24,018 bases of DNA from DASUME01 sp041179425 (GTDB lineage Bacteria; Myxococcota_A; Polyangia; Polyangiales; DASUME01). Below the pieces are notes generated by a model. It did no database searches. It saw only the letters and a list, made by a program, of their open reading frames with translations, and was not told the origin of the DNA. The position numbers and the translations under genes were made by a program. The stretch lies in the NCBI GenBank assembly GCA_041179425.1, contig JBEGTL010000054.1, forward strand, positions 1 to 24,018, written 5' to 3'. This document shows, piece by piece, positions 22,570-24,018 of the stretch (positions are counted from its first letter, which is position 1; each line of letters begins with the position of its first letter).

Positions 22570-23412
22570 TCAAAGCTCAAGAGCGGGTGGAGCAAGCTGT
22601 CCTACGTTCTGATCGTTCTCAATCTGCAGCCTCTCGGGCTCCTTGGGCACCGAGTACTTGGAGCTGATTCCGCGTGCAGCAAGGATGGCTCCAAGGTCAC
22701 TCCGATAGATCCGCGCTTCCTGTAGCTCGACCGCAAGCGCGAAGGCGATGTGCCTGTCGGCGCCTTCGAGTACTGCGCGAATCGCTGCAAGTGCCGCGCG
22801 CTCATTCCGAAGGGCGAATCGAGAAAGGGAGAACGTTGCGACCCAAGCCAGCGCGTCCTCCCCCTGATCCATGACAAAGCGAGGGTCGTTTTCGTCATAG
22901 GCAGCCGGTTGGTCCTCCGCGACGCGTCGGAGCGCATGGTCCCTGAGCACCGATGCATCTTCTTCCGTGGCGGCCAACTCGCCCACTATCGATAGGATGC
23001 GTTGACGCAATTCGAAGTCGGCCTGAGGCACCGCTGGCAATCGTTGCCGCAATAGCGCGGAGTTCTCGGCGGCTTTGCGACGAAGCATCATGAGCTTCCC
23101 TTCGTAGTCCACTTCTGCCGTGTCTAACGATTGCCCCGCCAGGATTACCGCCTCGTCGATATCAGGCGAGATCGACAACGGAAGCTTTGGCTGCGTCGCT
23201 ACTGGTACGTCTCGCGCATCTCCTTTTGGCGATTCCACTCCAGACTCTACCGTGGAGAGTCCTGAGGCCGTCTGGTAGTTCCCCGCCGGCACGTCGCTTG
23301 TCGGCGAGTGAGCTGCTAAATCATCCTCCAGATGCTGTTCCACCCTACCAATCGGAGAGTCCTTCGTTTGTTGCGTAAAGCTACAGGATGCTAGGTACGG
23401 AACTACAATCAT
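22570..23412 (-). CDS. Putative lipoprotein of unknown function
   Basis: A 280-residue protein that I do not recognise. It starts MIVVPYLASCSF. L-A-S-C is a good lipobox with Cys10 as the lipidated residue, but the signal before it is unusually short and lacks a positive charge. The frame stays open for seven codons upstream (reading LCKLCFS), without a start codon. Residues 12-75 are Ser/Thr/Pro/Asp-rich and probably a flexible linker. Residues 90-260 are strongly helical (EGKLMMLRRKAAENSALLRQ, ELRQRILSIVGELAATEED, RNERAALAAIRAVLEGADR), possibly a helical-repeat fold. It leads the operon with the split metallopeptidase and the small exported protein, so a shared envelope role is likely. Lower GC than the left part of the window. 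Confidence 0.6.
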   Translation of the reverse strand: MIVVPYLASCSFTQQTKDSPIGRVEQHLEDDLAAHSPTSDVPAGNYQTASGLSTVESGVESPKGDARDVPVATQPKLPLSISPDIDEAVILAGQSLDTAEVDYEGKLMMLRRKAAENSALLRQRLPAVPQADFELRQRILSIVGELAATEEDASVLRDHALRRVAEDQPAAYDENDPRFVMDQGEDALAWVATFSLSRFALRNERAALAAIRAVLEGADRHIAFALAVELQEARIYRSDLGAILAARGISSKYSVPKEPERLQIENDQNVGQLAPPALEL

Positions 23413-23654
23413 CGAAAAACATAGTTTGCAAAGTCATAGGCGTCCTTGGATATACGGCAATGTCGGTGGATGCTCGCACACGCCATTCTGCAGGTCATCT
23501 CGTGATTGATCGTCTGCATACGATTGCACGCGATTTCAAATGGGCGCAGCTCAGCCCACATCCACGTTTTTGATGAACAAAGTGGATGAAAGAGCGGGGG
23601 ATCTGAGAGATCTTACGGTTACCACACCAATCAAGAGCTCCCGAACACGCCCGC
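23413..23654. other. Intergenic region before the right-edge ORFs
   Basis: About 240 bp of mixed composition with no supportable gene. It should contain the promoter of the minus-strand lipoprotein operon and perhaps the left end of a mobile element. The short inverted sequence GATCTGAGAGATC (23615-23627) is the only small dyad I see. No clear terminal inverted repeat can be fixed, because the right end lies outside the window. Confidence 0.4.
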
Positions 23655-23801
23655 ATGCCCAAGATATCCTCGCCCAGCCTGGTGCGAAACCCCGAAAATG
23701 AAGCTTCATCCCCCAGCATCGAGACGTTGCGCCAGCGGACGCACGCCGCGGTGTCGAACGCGATCCGCCTGACGGAAGCGCTGCGGCGGCTGACAAGATG
23801 A
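23655..23801 (+). CDS. Small 48-aa ORF coupled to a transposase-like gene
   Basis: ATG 23655 opens a 48-codon frame (MPKISSPSLVRNPENEASSP and then a helix with SIETLRQRTHAAVSNAIRL) ending at TGA 23799-23801. Its stop overlaps the next ATG (23798) as ATGA, the usual sign of translational coupling, and this is the main reason to believe it is real. The C-terminal half is a basic amphipathic helix. I do not recognise the family. It may be a small accessory ORF of an insertion sequence. Confidence 0.5.
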   Translation: MPKISSPSLVRNPENEASSPSIETLRQRTHAAVSNAIRLTEALRRLTR

Positions 23802-24018
23802 CGTACCGAGAAGCCGAGCGCTGCATTCGGGACGCAGCGTTCGCGATCGGACGAGCTCTGGTCGTCCTGTTTTTGGCTCTACGCGAGCGATACGTGACGG
23901 ACAGGCATCGCTCGAATCATCCGGGTCGCTGGGAATGGTTCGAGCGTGTCTATCGTGTGGCGCCGCCCATCGCGCGCAACTTCACGACGGTGTTCGGCGT
24001 GGTTCGGTACTTCCGCAC
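23798..24018 (+). CDS. Transposase-like N-terminal fragment (runs off window end)
   Basis: ATG 23798 opens a frame with no stop up to the window edge (73 complete codons). The visible part has a helix EAERCIRDAAFAIGRALVVL followed by FLALRERYV, a basic linker, and RVYRVAPPIARNFTTVFGVV followed by RYFRT. A helical start followed by 'R-x-x-x-T-x-F-G-x-V-x-Y/x-R' is the arrangement at the N-terminus of ISKra4- and ISLre2/UPF0236-type transposases, where this strand pair precedes the RNase-H-like domain. The assignment is from this pattern only, and the catalytic domain is outside the window. A transposase would fit the lower-GC, acquired look of the adjoining genes. Confidence 0.45.
   Translation, partial: MTYREAERCIRDAAFAIGRALVVLFLALRERYVTDRHRSNHPGRWEWFERVYRVAPPIARNFTTVFGVVRYFR

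Overview
The window is GC-rich chromosomal DNA with tightly packed, mostly intact genes. A Roadblock/LC7 protein, an FAD-type protoporphyrinogen oxidase beside hemD and hemE, several SCP2-like lipid-binding proteins, a fatty-acyl-AMP ligase cluster and simple-sequence GC-rich spacers together suggest a deltaproteobacterial/Myxococcota (Polyangiales-like) genome. This taxonomic reading is inference; there is no rRNA in the window.

Region 1 (1-2400, mostly minus strand) holds aroQ, a Roadblock/LC7 protein, a tRNA-Leu with anticodon AAG (own promoter and a strong intrinsic terminator), and a three-gene set of small lipid/polyester-associated proteins (two SCP2-like and one PHA-granule-system protein). 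Region 2 (2441-8962, plus strand) is a housekeeping run: pgeF, accD, folC, hemD, hemE and a HemY-type protoporphyrinogen oxidase. It ends in a 221-bp spacer made of tandem and inverted simple repeats.

Region 3 (9184-17377) is the most unusual metabolic locus. An iron-dependent alcohol dehydrogenase, an SCP2-like protein, two separate acyl carrier proteins and a fatty-acyl-AMP ligase lie on the minus strand. Divergent from them is a translationally coupled trio: an intact ketosynthase, a ketosynthase homologue that has lost both catalytic histidines, and a PLP-dependent alpha-oxoamine synthase. Together they could activate a fatty acid, load it on an ACP, extend it and condense it with an amino acid to give a long-chain aminoketone (sphingoid-like or signal-like). 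The product is not known from sequence. A bis-MGD molybdoenzyme follows on the opposite strand (17389-19710).

Region 4 (19811-20822) is a compact regulatory unit: a DUF4442 hotdog thioesterase-like gene and a MarR regulator behind a promoter whose spacer is a perfect 12-bp palindrome, with the start codon almost on the predicted transcription start.

Region 5 (about 21170-24018) looks acquired: visibly lower GC and cell-envelope/secreted proteins of unknown family. A minus-strand operon encodes a putative lipoprotein, a cysteine-rich secreted HExxH metallopeptidase-like protein split by an in-frame amber codon, and a small exported protein with a weak resemblance to emfourin-type protease inhibitors. 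At the right edge a 48-aa ORF overlaps (ATGA) the start of a transposase-like gene cut off by the window end.
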